Source: Glandiceps talaboti | Lineage: Eukaryota; Hemichordata; Enteropneusta; Spengelidae | Direction: 5' to 3' | Assembly (NCBI RefSeq): GCF_964340395.1 | Contig: NC_135559.1 | Span: 6,000,001-6,064,000, forward strand | DNA length: 64,000 bases | Shown: positions 27,504 through 64,000 of the stretch, piece after piece | Layout: every line of letters starts with the position of its first letter | How positions within the stretch are numbered: the first letter of the stretch is position 1 | Notes under the pieces: generated by a model | Seen by the model: only the letters and a program-made list of their open reading frames with translations | Databases searched by the model: none | Told to the model about the DNA's origin: nothing | Made by a program: the position numbers and the translations under genes

Positions 27504-29802
27504 GACGGAGAGACAAACATACGGACGGACACATCGACCAAGAATTAACAAGAACTAATTATATGTATACACTCATAACATGTCACTTCATCGGTTTGTC
27601 ATAATTGCAATATTTTTTCATTATCGTCAGTATCTCAAGTTTAATGTACACGTACATACTTGTTACAGTATTGTGTATACGTCGAGTCAATAAATTGTAC
27701 TGAATAATGAACACACTATTCCCCATTGCTAACTTAGTTAAATTATGATTTACATTGATCGCCATATGAAATTAACTATAAAGTGATATTATGTGTGTTT
27801 GTAATATTCTTATTTCCGGACATTGGTGAACGAGTACAAGTTTAATGAAACCACCACTGTTTACAGTAATTGATGTAGTGTGTATTTCATTTCGGTGTGA
27901 TTATTGTATATGATGACTTAATGTGCTGATATCGCAAGGCCGACAGGATTTCTCTTGTTATCAAAAATTGGATTTTGGATTTTGGACAGGACTGAGTGTT
28001 GTGTAGACTGTCGGTACAGCTAGTGAAATTATGATACAGGTATGTCGTGTGTTAGACACATGACAGTAAAACTGGGAATTACAATGACGGTACCTTGTTG
28101 TGCTGGGCAATAAAATAATGGAGTTCAAAAATCTGTAGTTATCAAACTTCAAATGCACGAGTAGATTTTTGAGATCTAAGGGCAAGAATTGAAGTGGTGG
28201 CTATTGACACGAAGAAGGGCGATAACGTATTTGTTTGCTGAACAATATAAAAGCTTGCCTTTGGGAAGGGTCCTCATGTTGTGGTTTATGAAAGAGTGGA
28301 ATATCTAGAGTTACACACATTTGGTGTAAATTTTATTGATGTTGTTAACGCCGATAGGTAGCATGTAAACCGGTTAGATTATCGTTGTCGGTGTACTACT
28401 AATATAGCCTGCACCCTTCGATTCTACGCAGTACTCGTTAGCATATGAAACCGTGTCACCGCACTGACAAAAGGCTGTACCTGTGAACAAAACACGCCAA
28501 TGTTATGCCACTTTCACTGCGGATTACCGCTAGACAATAGTTTTACGTAGTGTTACAAACCAGAGTTTACCAACACCATTGGGAAGTATCGAGCTAGTAT
28601 ACAGTACCCACCAGCGCCTTGGTTATCAAGGAATGTGTGTTTTAGACTCTGTAATTGCTGGAGTAAGGTACGTGTCACGGTTGTGCTTCTGTACACGATG
28701 TATTTTGGTAGCGTAGTATAGATATTTTAACATCAAAAGTTGCCGCTGTTTTCACGGTGTACGTACACACCAACTCAACACCCACGACAAGCCAGTAGTG
28801 AGAGTCATCAAATATGCATATAACACTAAGTGCTTCTGTTTATAACTACCATAAAAGTAATCTTAAAAAAACGGTATCTATGAAATGGGAAGTTAGGGGC
28901 AATCTATCATTTATAATCACAGGTCGAGCCCGCTTTAACACTTCTTGATTAGGTACCTCGGCTCTGATTATGTTGACTTGAACGTTTCATGTTAGTTTGT
29001 TACGAAGGACAAATTCCCCACGAGGCCTCCACTTCAATTAAGTTCTAATTTACAACTGTTAATGAAATTGATTACACAATTTGCTCTTGAAATGGACATA
29101 ACTTCATACGACTGGGCAACACTCCAAAGGCAGTCTATATTCAGTGTCCATTGCTTGTAGATTATTTGCGGGTCAGGTCGCTTAACAGGTCGGTGTGTGA
29201 CCGTTGTTAGGGACGCCATTATTCCAACGTAAAAGGGAGTAGGGTTTTGTTTCACATTTGGATTGTGTAAACCAATTGAAACGTGACAGTCAACTCAAAT
29301 AAAGTAATTTTACTATTTAAGGAAATTTACTACGGTAAAACTTGTGAATGGTATACAGCAAATTTGAAATTGAATATGGGTTGTGAATGAACAACGTGCT
29401 TGTCAATCTGGATCCACTGGGTTGGAACATGGCGGGTCATGTTGTACCGTTATCTCATAGACGTAGGTTTACAAACACGATGTCGGTCTTACCATAGACT
29501 TTTCGTGTAGGGTCTATGATCTTACTTTCTTTTAACCGGGTAGGGTGTTTCCGTAACATATAATTATAGCTTTCTACCCTTCTTTATACATCAAATACTG
29601 AGATACACCATGTACACGCGTGATTTTGATAAATACATGTAATTTATTCCATGTTTGCTATAATAGGTAAACAAAATGTCAGGGTCGTAAACAGGCTGGA
29701 AAGAGATGCTAGTATGTAAGATAGAGAACCCCATTTAGGGAATTTAAGAAAGATTTTAATAACAACGATAAGGATAAAATAGTTCGTTATTAGTTACTGT
29801 AA

Positions 29803-29819
29803 CTAACTAACTAACTAAC

Positions 29820-29862
<43 letters not shown>

Positions 29863-29884
29863 GTAACTAATTAATTAACTAACT
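29803..29884. repeat. (AACT)n microsatellite
   Basis: AACT units with a few AACA/AAGT/AATT variants. Confidence 0.93.
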
Positions 29885-29914
29885 TGATATATAAATAGGT
29901 AGATAGATTCTAGC

Positions 29915-30355
<441 letters not shown>

Positions 30356-31767
30356 ATTAAATGGATAGCTACATACAGTAGTAACGTAACTGAATATATA
30401 TGGCTAACTAACCAGAAGTGGGTGAAATGTATAAATGTATAAAATCATTATATCCTTAGAAAAAAAATGAAACTCGTATGATAACTGTCTGAGGGACGTC
30501 ACTTTCTAACATCGAATATCTCTCAATCTCCCTAAACTACCTAAGATAATTATAAATTGGTTACCATTACGTTATTACACTGTCGTAAATTCAACGAAAT
30601 GGTTCAATCTCCAAGAGTAACACGGACTTGTGAGATCAATGCTGTAGACTGAATAGATATCATATAACATTCCAGCTTACATGTCCAATTATATATTTAC
30701 ATAGTCATTGAAACAGTCAAGTATGCAGACTGACGAAGAACCTATTCTGAACCGCAATAAATTCTCGACACTCAATATCAGCGAATGTAGTCTTTGTAAC
30801 TTTCTCAAGACTATTATTATTTCGGGAAAAACAACCTCGTCCCGTGTTTGTGAAATAAACCTCGGGAAATTCACAATTAAAGAAAAGGTCTTGTAAGACT
30901 AAACAGTCAAGAGAGATATAGGTAATACTTTAATACACCTAACTCTGACACTAGCGATTCTTTTACCACCCCTATGGATCAAATGGTTTTATCCAGTGGT
31001 CCAACTTAATATTCCGATTACCATTGCCATGGTGATGATTGATTTCGTATAAGTCTCTATTCAATCTATTGCAGTGATACGACTGTAAGGTATACACCCC
31101 TAGGAATAACTCAAATGTAAGCGTTCTGTGTGTTTTCACAATTGAAACCAGGCATGATTTATCCATGACGTGAATTAATTCTACAGTCGGTGTTGAGGAT
31201 TTATACATACATACAGTGTAAGTAACAACCTGTTGAATACGATCCTGTCAAATAATCCGACGTATATTCATCGACAATACTTGACTTAGTTATGCAATAC
31301 CAACGACTGGACATATACATGAACGTCCACCAGCTATCCGTATGTTTAGAAACTATAACTTAGTGGACAATCAAGGGCTTTTATATTCACCAACAATTCA
31401 GGATAACATTTGAAAAGAGAAGCGTCCACTGCTTGAATGTTACACAGCAATATATGTAAATAACATGTTAATGGGAGCATTAGTGGTATACAGAACGTCG
31501 GTCGATTTTACACGACCATGGGACAAGTTGTAAATAATTCATACAATCTTGTACGTTTCTAATGAGCAATTACTTAGTATTTAACGTAGTCGAATAGTAC
31601 TGTTTGATATTTCATAACTTTTTAGCACTAGTGTAAAATATTAAATCCTGTGTACGAATGAAATATATCTCACGATCACCCTAAGTTTCCTTTTGTAGTT
31701 AATATTGCTAAATAGTGTAAGGGTTCTCCTGTAGGTAGTTAGGTAGTTAATACCTGCATGCCAACAA

Positions 31768-31781
31768 ATGCAAATGCAAAT
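31768..31781 (+). promoter_or_regulatory. Two overlapping POU octamer motifs
   Basis: ATGCAAAT occurs twice with a 6-bp offset (31768-31775 and 31774-31781) in otherwise featureless intergenic DNA. This matches the octamer bound by POU-domain factors; function is inferred only. Confidence 0.35.
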
Positions 31782-34128
31782 GCTGTACATTCTTAACAAT
31801 TGAGTCCGTTCTACTGACCATGATAGACGGTAACCGACGATAGCTTGTTGCTATCAGTAGATAAATGAATCATTACCTAAGTAGTCTTTGATTAGGTGAC
31901 AACTGGTCAGTGATATCACAGATTACGATACGATGAAGGCCAAAAAAATTGAAATACGTCAGACGAAATCACAACATCTACACAAACATAGTCTCCACAG
32001 TGTTTCTATAGATCATATTTTGTTCTGATGTCTGAGAGAACGCAAAAAACGTTACAAGCATGAAAGTTTGCGCTATACAGTATGCTGCGACATCACCAGT
32101 GGTGCTATGCATTTGCATGATTACTTTGAGTACAGGATGTATTTTGTATGTGTCATTTTGAATAGAGCAATTGATACAATGGGTTATATTGTCAAGACAT
32201 CCTCTATGGATACATCGTATAACAAACATGTCTTAATTGAAAAAAGGCCAAAAGGAGTACCTTTCTACGAATAAACAGTAGAACAGCCACATTCTATTAA
32301 TGTCAACAGTTTGTTAAAATAAATGCTCTACGTCAGAATAACTGTAAACGTCGTCAAATAGGTCCGTTACCCGCCAAAATGGGAATGAAAATTTATGTTT
32401 AAAATTTGTTTTTCTGAACGTCTCAAATTTATTTTAGACTAGGAGGAAAGATATGATTTTTAGTAATGAATTGATATCAAAATTTGATTGAAAAGTGATA
32501 TTTATGGCACAATGTTCAAAGAACAGAGATCCTTATTTCTGTCATATACATGTATGTACGCTAGCCTTGTTTCAACAAAGTGTAATTTTACTGTTAGTAC
32601 TCAGTATACAGTGTTATATTGCAATTCAGTATCATGGTTCCTTTATTTGACATTTTCCATAATAGTCGCGGAAACACATGAAAGGGTGGCGATCGATCGT
32701 CTGAAGTATAACGTTTCTCTTTGTGTTGAATAAAGACTGTTTCGTCATTTCTGAAAAGAAAATTGCTCAATTTCATTAAACTGAGTGAAAATGTGCCTAT
32801 AAAGGTACTCAAACTCAGAGTTCCTAACCTGGCATGACATTCTGTCTCTCTGGGTTTTGTATTTTACAATTCTGCTAAATTATAGATTTCATTCAGGCTT
32901 GTCTAGAAGGACTGAACCATAAATCACAACATTAGTCTTGTGTGATTTCGATGGCGTATAATGCACATTATATATACAATGCTCATTATGAACTAAGGTT
33001 CAGCGTAACGGTATCATCAAAGTAAGATATAACATGTAATACTTGCTTTAGAAAATCATAACATTTGATGATCACATGACTATCTTACTTCTACATTATA
33101 TTAGATGTACATAATAGTACACTTGTGGTATATCGTTCCTTTTCAGTTACACAGCTCTAAGTCAGACGGTGTCCTATTTATAACTCGCCTTTATCCTTGC
33201 TAAATAATATTAATAATACATTTATTGATCTGGACTGTTTTACTCGTTACTTACAGTATGCACTTCTACACAATAATCACACGTAAAGATCCATACGGTG
33301 ACGTGTTGTTGTGTGTACGCAAGGTAGTTTTAGAAACACATGGCCTTGAACTTGTAATTATTTATTCCTACCCACTGAATTATACCTAAACATCAGTAGT
33401 CATTAGCAGAAATCTAACAAGATATGTCGGTATACTAGTATTTACATAGGAAATCTTTCCTCAGACATCTCTATACTCGTAATACTCAAATTGTATAAGG
33501 AACTGTCCAATCGTTACATGTAATACCAATCAGAGTACTATCATATTATCCACCTGATTCTCTACCATACCAACTAAAGTTCCAGGTGTTCATTTTCGTT
33601 CTTAAAATATTGAAATAATGTATAATACAGCTTGTATTATAGCAAAATGTAGTCTACTGCAGTACAAAGTTGTTTTATATCATGACGGGTCACTCATTCG
33701 GCATTGAGGTCAACCCAAACTTTGTCGCGTGGAAACAATGCCAGAAGATACATTTTCGATTCAGTTTAGGACATGTATCTTTATTAATTCAATATTAGAT
33801 TAGTTTTATGTATGTATTTACTGTGTATCCAGTTACGAACAATATGTTCATACCCAGCAAATGTAACTTTCAATCTCAGTAATGATTATTTAACAAGAAG
33901 ACTGAAAATGAACGGTCTTAGGAAAAAAACACACCACTGAGGAGGTTGGGTTACACGAGTAACGTGTCTCAAATATATCTTTTTTATATTTCAGTGAAAG
34001 TAGTTCTGGTGATTCGTGAAAGCAATTACTAATCAAGCAACAGGCGAAATGGTGTTGGACCAGGGTTGACCAATGTTGAAATTTTGACTGAAATCTACCC
34101 GGGCCATTGTTGATCCCAGAAATCGAAG

Positions 34129-39889
<5,761 letters not shown>

Positions 39890-41206
39890 TAAAAAAAATA
39901 GACTCCAGACAATCAACACAAACGGCCGATAGAGGGCGCTGAACATGCCAAGTGGAACCAGACGACAATCGGTGTATCTGGGTGTTTCTACCCCAGTGAT
40001 TCAAGAGATATAGGAGCTGGGAACGAGGCTGATTAACAGATTAACTTATAAATCTATTGTAATTATGTTAATCCCAAAACGACAAATCTAAACCAAACTT
40101 AGCGGTTAGTGATTTTTTTTAACGTGGCAACAACAAACGTTTGATTTCAGTTGTCGCTAGATTATGAAATATTTTTCTACGAACAAGGCACTATACAATC
40201 CCCGGGTATGAAACATGAATCGAGTTTGCCAAACATGAATAGCTATTTACAGATAACAATACATGTAAGATAATAGAACACTTTTGGTATATAACCATGT
40301 ATTATGATTTGCTGATCGAGTATTTACATCAATTATTATTTAACACTGCGGTTGTTTAATTGTATACTTGAACCATAGGGACGTGTGTAATCATGCTTGT
40401 ATGGGTGGCTAACATGGAAAATAACGTTACAAATATGAATGATGTTTGCACTACTTTACTCCATCTTGTATGGATGGATACAAACATTACCATACCGCCA
40501 GTAAATATACATGTAGTATTAAGCGAGCATGGGTAGAGGGCCACATTATTCGACAGTTCGTATCAATCTCTGGCATAAATCGTAATCCAGGCAACATTAC
40601 GCGTCCCTGTGACTTGAACAGATTTGAAGTTATTGAATGAAGTGACATCTAACCTCTGACCTTTGACCTTTGTCCAAGTACAGAGCAGCTAAAGCTCAGA
40701 CAGCGCGGTGATTTACGACACCTGACACTCCATGTGACACGTACACGTGTCTGTGTGAAGAAACCATAAACACTAATACTGGCTTTCTTGCCTGTCGCCG
40801 CAGGTAGATGACAGCGCCCTCAGACTTATCAACCGTTAATAAATTAATTTGTTTTTCATTATTTATTCTTACGAAAAAGGGACAGCTGTCTTGAATTTAC
40901 TGACTGTATGTATAAAACATTTACTGTCTTGTAAAATGATACATAATGACAATCGCCAAACGTGATAATTAGAAGTGAGAATATTATCACATGTAAGATA
41001 TTGAGGTTGACATTACTTCACAGAACTAATAACTTGGAGGGCAATCATTGATGAAAATTGAACACAAATTAACTGTAATAGAAAAAAATTGTGAGTTTAT
41101 GTATAAATATATCATATTTGTAATGAAGTAAGGCCAACAATGAGTAAAGGATGAAACCCTTACAAACATTTGTATATCTGAAATTTGTGGGTTGTCATGT
41201 GTACAC

Positions 41207-41295
41207 TACACTGCACTACTTTCACTATGCTACACTACACTACACTACACTACACTACACTACACTACACTACACTACACTACACTACACTACAC
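41207..41295. repeat. (CTACA)n microsatellite
   Basis: About 16 pure pentanucleotide units ending in a CTGCA variant. Confidence 0.95.
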
Positions 41296-41811
41296 TGCAA
41301 TACATAGAGACTCCATTCAGGTCTTTAATCCTATATAATCACAGACAAGCTTTCTTGTAAGACAGTGAACCTTTGACACTGACCTTGACCTTCTGGGTCA
41401 ATTATCAAAATGAAGCTGTTCTACGCATAGTACAGAGTCTGTAGCATTTAAGTGTGGCTATTTTTTTTCAAAATGATGTCTAAAGGTAGTAGAGAACAAG
41501 AGAAGAGAAGTACGTAATGCATGCATTACTCTTGGCTCTCACTTAACTTTTAACTGAATGTTGGCCATAAACTTTTAAACTGGGTGATGGCCACATTTGT
41601 TGTGAACAATCATGATTTACTGCACAACTCAACAACTTCAATACATCTAGACTTCATTCAAGTGTCTATCCCTACATAATTAGGTGTACAGTCGCCTTTG
41701 GCCTCAAGTTCTATAATGGAAATCCAGATATTTCCTGTATATCACAGATACATTTTAGTATTTATTTGTTACCACGAATTTATTTTTTAAATCATGTCAC
41801 ATAGAAGTAAG

Positions 41812-41848
41812 TTTTTTTTTTTTTTTTTTTTTTTTTGGGGGGGGGGGA
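41812..41848. repeat. Poly-T/poly-G junction
   Basis: A run of 25 T followed directly by about 11 G. Confidence 0.95.
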
Positions 41849-42470
41849 CTGTGTAGAAAGGCTTGTTTACTTAATGAAGGCATTTTTGTCACAAGTTCTC
41901 GGCCGATATCTCACAACACTCACATCACATGACCTTGTGGCGAATACAACAATCCAGACAAAACGTCCCAAAAAAACTCTGTTTATTTACAGTTTCTCAT
42001 CGTGGAATGTCATCTTTTTCGATTACACAGAAATTAAAATTACAAAATCACATGATTTGTTGTTATTGACACGTTCATTCAATCGACTCACTACACCTTT
42101 TCGCATTTACAAAATATTTCAATCTTCGTATAGTTAGTTTGCTAAAATGCCGATGAAAATGCTAACAAAATAAGGTAACTATCCACAAAAAAAACAGGAA
42201 AAAACCAGATTACAAGTTAACAAGTTTACAACTGGCTGGCGATAACGTCGTCAAAACCAAAACATTGGAAAATACGGAACATTTTTAAATTTTCATGAAC
42301 AAAAAGACCCATTTTTAGATTGGATGTTAACTATTCTGATTTGGAAAGGCAGTGTCTCTCTGTTAAAGTTGTTTTTAAATCTCAAACTCGAAAAACTAAT
42401 GAATGAACATAAGTAAGAAACGTAAGTGATCAAAACGCCAGCAATGTACCATTTTTTGGTATTTAGTGAA

Positions 42471-42580
42471 GAGAAAGTTCCCGCCATTACTACAGGGAAA
42501 GTTCCCGCCATTACTGCAGAGAAAGTTCCCGCCATTACTGCAGCGAATGTTCCCTCACTTCCAAGGAATGTTCCCGCCTA
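42471..42580 (+). repeat. 24-bp tandem array carrying E2F-like TTCCCGCC boxes
   Basis: Three near-identical 24-bp units (GAAAGTTCCCGCCATTACT core at 42471-42542) and a diverged fourth, which ends in another TTCCCGCC. The box resembles the E2F site TTTSSCGC. Regulatory use is inferred. Confidence 0.85.
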
Positions 42581-43539
42581 AGACTTATGAATTTCGTGAA
42601 ATACTGGTGGCTACTGTCATGTCATGTTATGTTCAAATACAAAAATAGTGGCGGGTTAATGGGGTCCCTGCTGAAAGCTCAAAGTTGAGGTGGCGCTTTA
42701 TTCCAAACGTCACGAAGTCAGTTTTCATTCCTTATCAGCAGGCATGTAGCGATCGTCACACATCCAATATGGCGGTGTAAATCAACATTTCTCGTATCCT
42801 TTCCTTCCGTTTTTTTACGATAAGAAGGGGGCTAATATGTAAATCAATACAGCGCTTTTATAGTTTCTCCAGTTAAAGTCATTCATGTTATACAGTTCAT
42901 GTAAAACTTAATCAACTAGCTTCGACAGCACACTGTCCCTAATTTTAGCACCTGGTTGTATATTTTCTTCGCCACACTTTGTTTAAATCCCGTCCAAGTT
43001 AGAAGCAACACAAAAGAGCTTATATCCCGCCCAAGTATTTTGACAAAGTTTTCAACGGTAGATGGTTGAATGTACAGAAATACGGCGACTGTAAGCATAA
43101 ACTGTTTTTCGCTGCTATATCCCCGCAGAAATTAAGGCCGCTGCTATATCCCCGCAGAAATTAAGGCATTCAGCTGGCAGAACACTCACTTCCCAAAATG
43201 GCCGATGCATAGTACTGACTTGTATCTATATGGTGCGTTGTAGACGAACACGCTTTGAATCCACGTTTATCATATGTACATGTACAGGACACCTCTCCTG
43301 TGTTATAAACGTTATGAACTGTGAAAGTTGTAAATAATTCAGGACTTGATGAAGAACAACTCCTCTTTCAATCTGTCTATTTAATTGTACAGCAGCAGCA
43401 ACAACAATAGCAACAACTCTCGTATCCCGGATGTTGTTACTTTGACCCTTCACATTTTGAGCAAATAAATATACCACATATCCCAGAATCCATTTGAGCT
43501 GTCTCTTTTAAGCATTCATAATAATGTTTTCTTCTGCTG

Positions 43540-62253
<18,714 letters not shown>

Positions 62254-63891
62254 CTGCAATTAATAAATTACAAAATTATTATTAATTTTAAATCTAATTT
62301 AAGTAGACTCTAAACATCGCTTTACTGATACCATATGTTGAAATTCGTGTATTTTTCGGTGTTTTGCCCGATTAATTTTTGCAAAGGGCTTTAAAAATAT
62401 ATCTCCATCATTTTACTTATATCATAATGACATTCAATTCGATGTCAATACAAAATAAGTTATTTGAATGACTTATACTACTGTAACACTATATTATACA
62501 AAGTTATGGTTGATACAAGCCATCTACTTTGGCACTTCTTCTGCAGAAAAATCAAACTGAAAACAACAGCGAGTACTCCATGTTCGTTTCCCTCAAAACC
62601 TACTAAAGATACTTTATATGCAACGAGCCCCCCCCCCCCCCCCTCACGCCAAACGGTTTCCCTAGTCTGGCAAACGGGTGATGTCACGTGGCTTGTGGCC
62701 AGGTGCTACGTTTCTATTTACATGAACTTATTGTTTTACCGTGACGAAATGTAAATCAAGTGTAATATCTAACACAATATTTCTGGAAAGGAGCAAGTAA
62801 TTTCGCAAATCGGACATCTACAATGTGGCAGGCAATTAATTAACTGATGCCCCCACTGTTACAAGACAAACGGTGGCGCGCTGTACGATAAAAAAGGATA
62901 TAGGCGATATGAAAGCAGAAATCGAGACTGTATACTGTAGGGGTGTCTGAGTCAACAACTCAGGCACGCCACCAGTGACCCCCTATTGACCTATTTGTCA
63001 CGTGTCATCATCTATCAAAGATTATTGCAATGTGACCCTTGACCTGTTGCATTTTGACCATTGACTTTTAAAGGAACAAAATGCTGGCAGGACTCCCCTC
63101 CTCACCCCTAACTTTTTTACGGATGGCTCTCAATAATTCCTTATAAATGAAAGAGTGCGATGAGACATAATAACTTCTCCAACAATCGTCAGATTTGTTA
63201 GGGAATAGCCATCTTAGATGTATCATGCGTACACAACATTGCTAGGCAACACATATGTATAGTAAATGTATTTTAACAGTCCTCACTAGTATACGTCATA
63301 GTGTCGTCATAATGATGACGTCAGTGGTTTGATATGTTTCGTCTTAGGTGTCTGGAATATGCACATGACTGTTCAGCTTGCTTCGAATATATTAGCATTA
63401 CACGACTATTAAAGGATTCAATTATTCACATGCACACATACATTTACGGTTCGCTCGGATCTTTGTATTAATTCATCTGGGTTAAACTTACAATCAAAAG
63501 CAATCGATACACGCTATATGTCTGGATATGTTGGGGAGAACATAACGTAAAAGTGTGGGTTTCACTTTTTATGACATTCTGACTTCCGATCACGAATGCG
63601 TCGAATGTTCCTGATTATGAAATAGAGAGACGTCTGACAGGACTCGAGCCATGGGGCATTCCGTCCTGAATGTAAGGTCCATAATTTAGAATTAACTTAA
63701 TGGGTCTCAATCGGAAGAGTGACTCATTTAATGATTGGGCATAGATCTACGGTCACTACGTTGGAAATTATGATTTAATGAATGTGTAACAATTGTGTGA
63801 ATCGGTGCACTGAGAGAGATATAAATTTTTCACGAGTCAATGTACTTCGAATTTCAGCACACAGTAATGTCTAAGTGTATATATATATATA

Positions 63892-63935
<44 letters not shown>

Positions 63936-64000
63936 ATGTATTTATATTTGCATACATGTATATATATATACGTCATAAACATACATATATATACATATGA
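62254..64000. other. Upstream of the first recognised BCOR exon
   Basis: Probably a BCOR intron, or its 5' flank. It contains a 16-C run (62627-62642), a perfect CRE palindrome TGACGTCA (63316-63323) and terminal (AT)n (63890-63931). No convincing 5' coding exon was found. Confidence 0.6.

Larger units (their letters stand above)
39890..43539. other. Convergent intergenic region between the acidic-protein gene and BCOR
   Basis: 3' flanks of two converging genes. It contains (CTACA)n (41207-41295), a poly-T/poly-G junction (41812-41848) and a 24-bp tandem array with TTCCCGCC boxes (42471-42580). It also has a GGCGG-containing segment near 42650-42780. No further coding exon is recognised. Confidence 0.7.

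Noticed and set aside
62478-62687. 69-codon minus-strand frame tested as a BCOR 5' exon
   Set aside because: It runs through a poly-C tract, lacks a suitable donor in the right phase and resembles no BCOR N-terminus.

Overview
This window is nuclear DNA from an animal, most likely an invertebrate. It has split genes with GT-AG introns and intact phases, very abundant and pure microsatellites, a LINE retrotransposon, and an orthologue of the metazoan Polycomb co-repressor BCOR with its C-terminal PUFD domain. I cannot name the species. A marine deuterostome (lancelet or hemichordate type) or a lophotrochozoan would fit. One 100-N assembly gap lies at 36159-36258.

Left third (1-21.4 kb): three head-to-tail, minus-strand alpha/beta-hydrolase esterase genes of the hormone-sensitive-lipase (HSL) / arylacetamide-deacetylase type. 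They are called here A (463-3467, running off the left edge), B (4634-8310, complete, 7 exons, 337 aa) and C (10505-21383, complete, 7 exons, 333 aa). Exons 2 to 6 have identical lengths in B and C (133, 220, 95, 146 and 87 bp), and A shares those it still has, so this is a tandem duplication. The last intron of gene C carries an intact, plus-strand Tx1/L1-type LINE (ORF1 with an RNA-binding region and a CCHC knuckle; ORF2 with APE endonuclease, reverse transcriptase and a terminal CCHC). It is flanked on both sides by (TAC)n, with an extra 174-bp copy of its own 3' end. An 809-bp fold-back DNA transposon with an 8-bp target duplication sits in intron 1 of gene A.

Middle (22.7-40 kb): a two-exon steryl-sulfatase-like arylsulfatase (minus, 22714-25134), then a 9-kb stretch without a recognisable gene that is full of simple repeats. 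Next is an unrecognised four-exon plus-strand gene (34129-39889, about 954 aa) with a basic N-terminal part and an extremely acidic, partly repetitive C-terminal part of about 820 residues.

Right third (43.5-62.3 kb): a minus-strand BCOR/BCORL1 orthologue in at least 14 exons. It comprises a 3.15-kb Ser/Pro/His-rich exon with a CtBP-type PLDLS motif, an Arg-Gly-rich exon, three ankyrin exons and the PUFD exon. Its 5' start is not identified. The acidic gene and BCOR are convergent. The 3.6 kb between them holds a short tandem array of E2F-like TTCCCGCC boxes.

All splice sites were placed by eye, by joining open frames at GT/AG with matching phase. No alignment or expression evidence was available.
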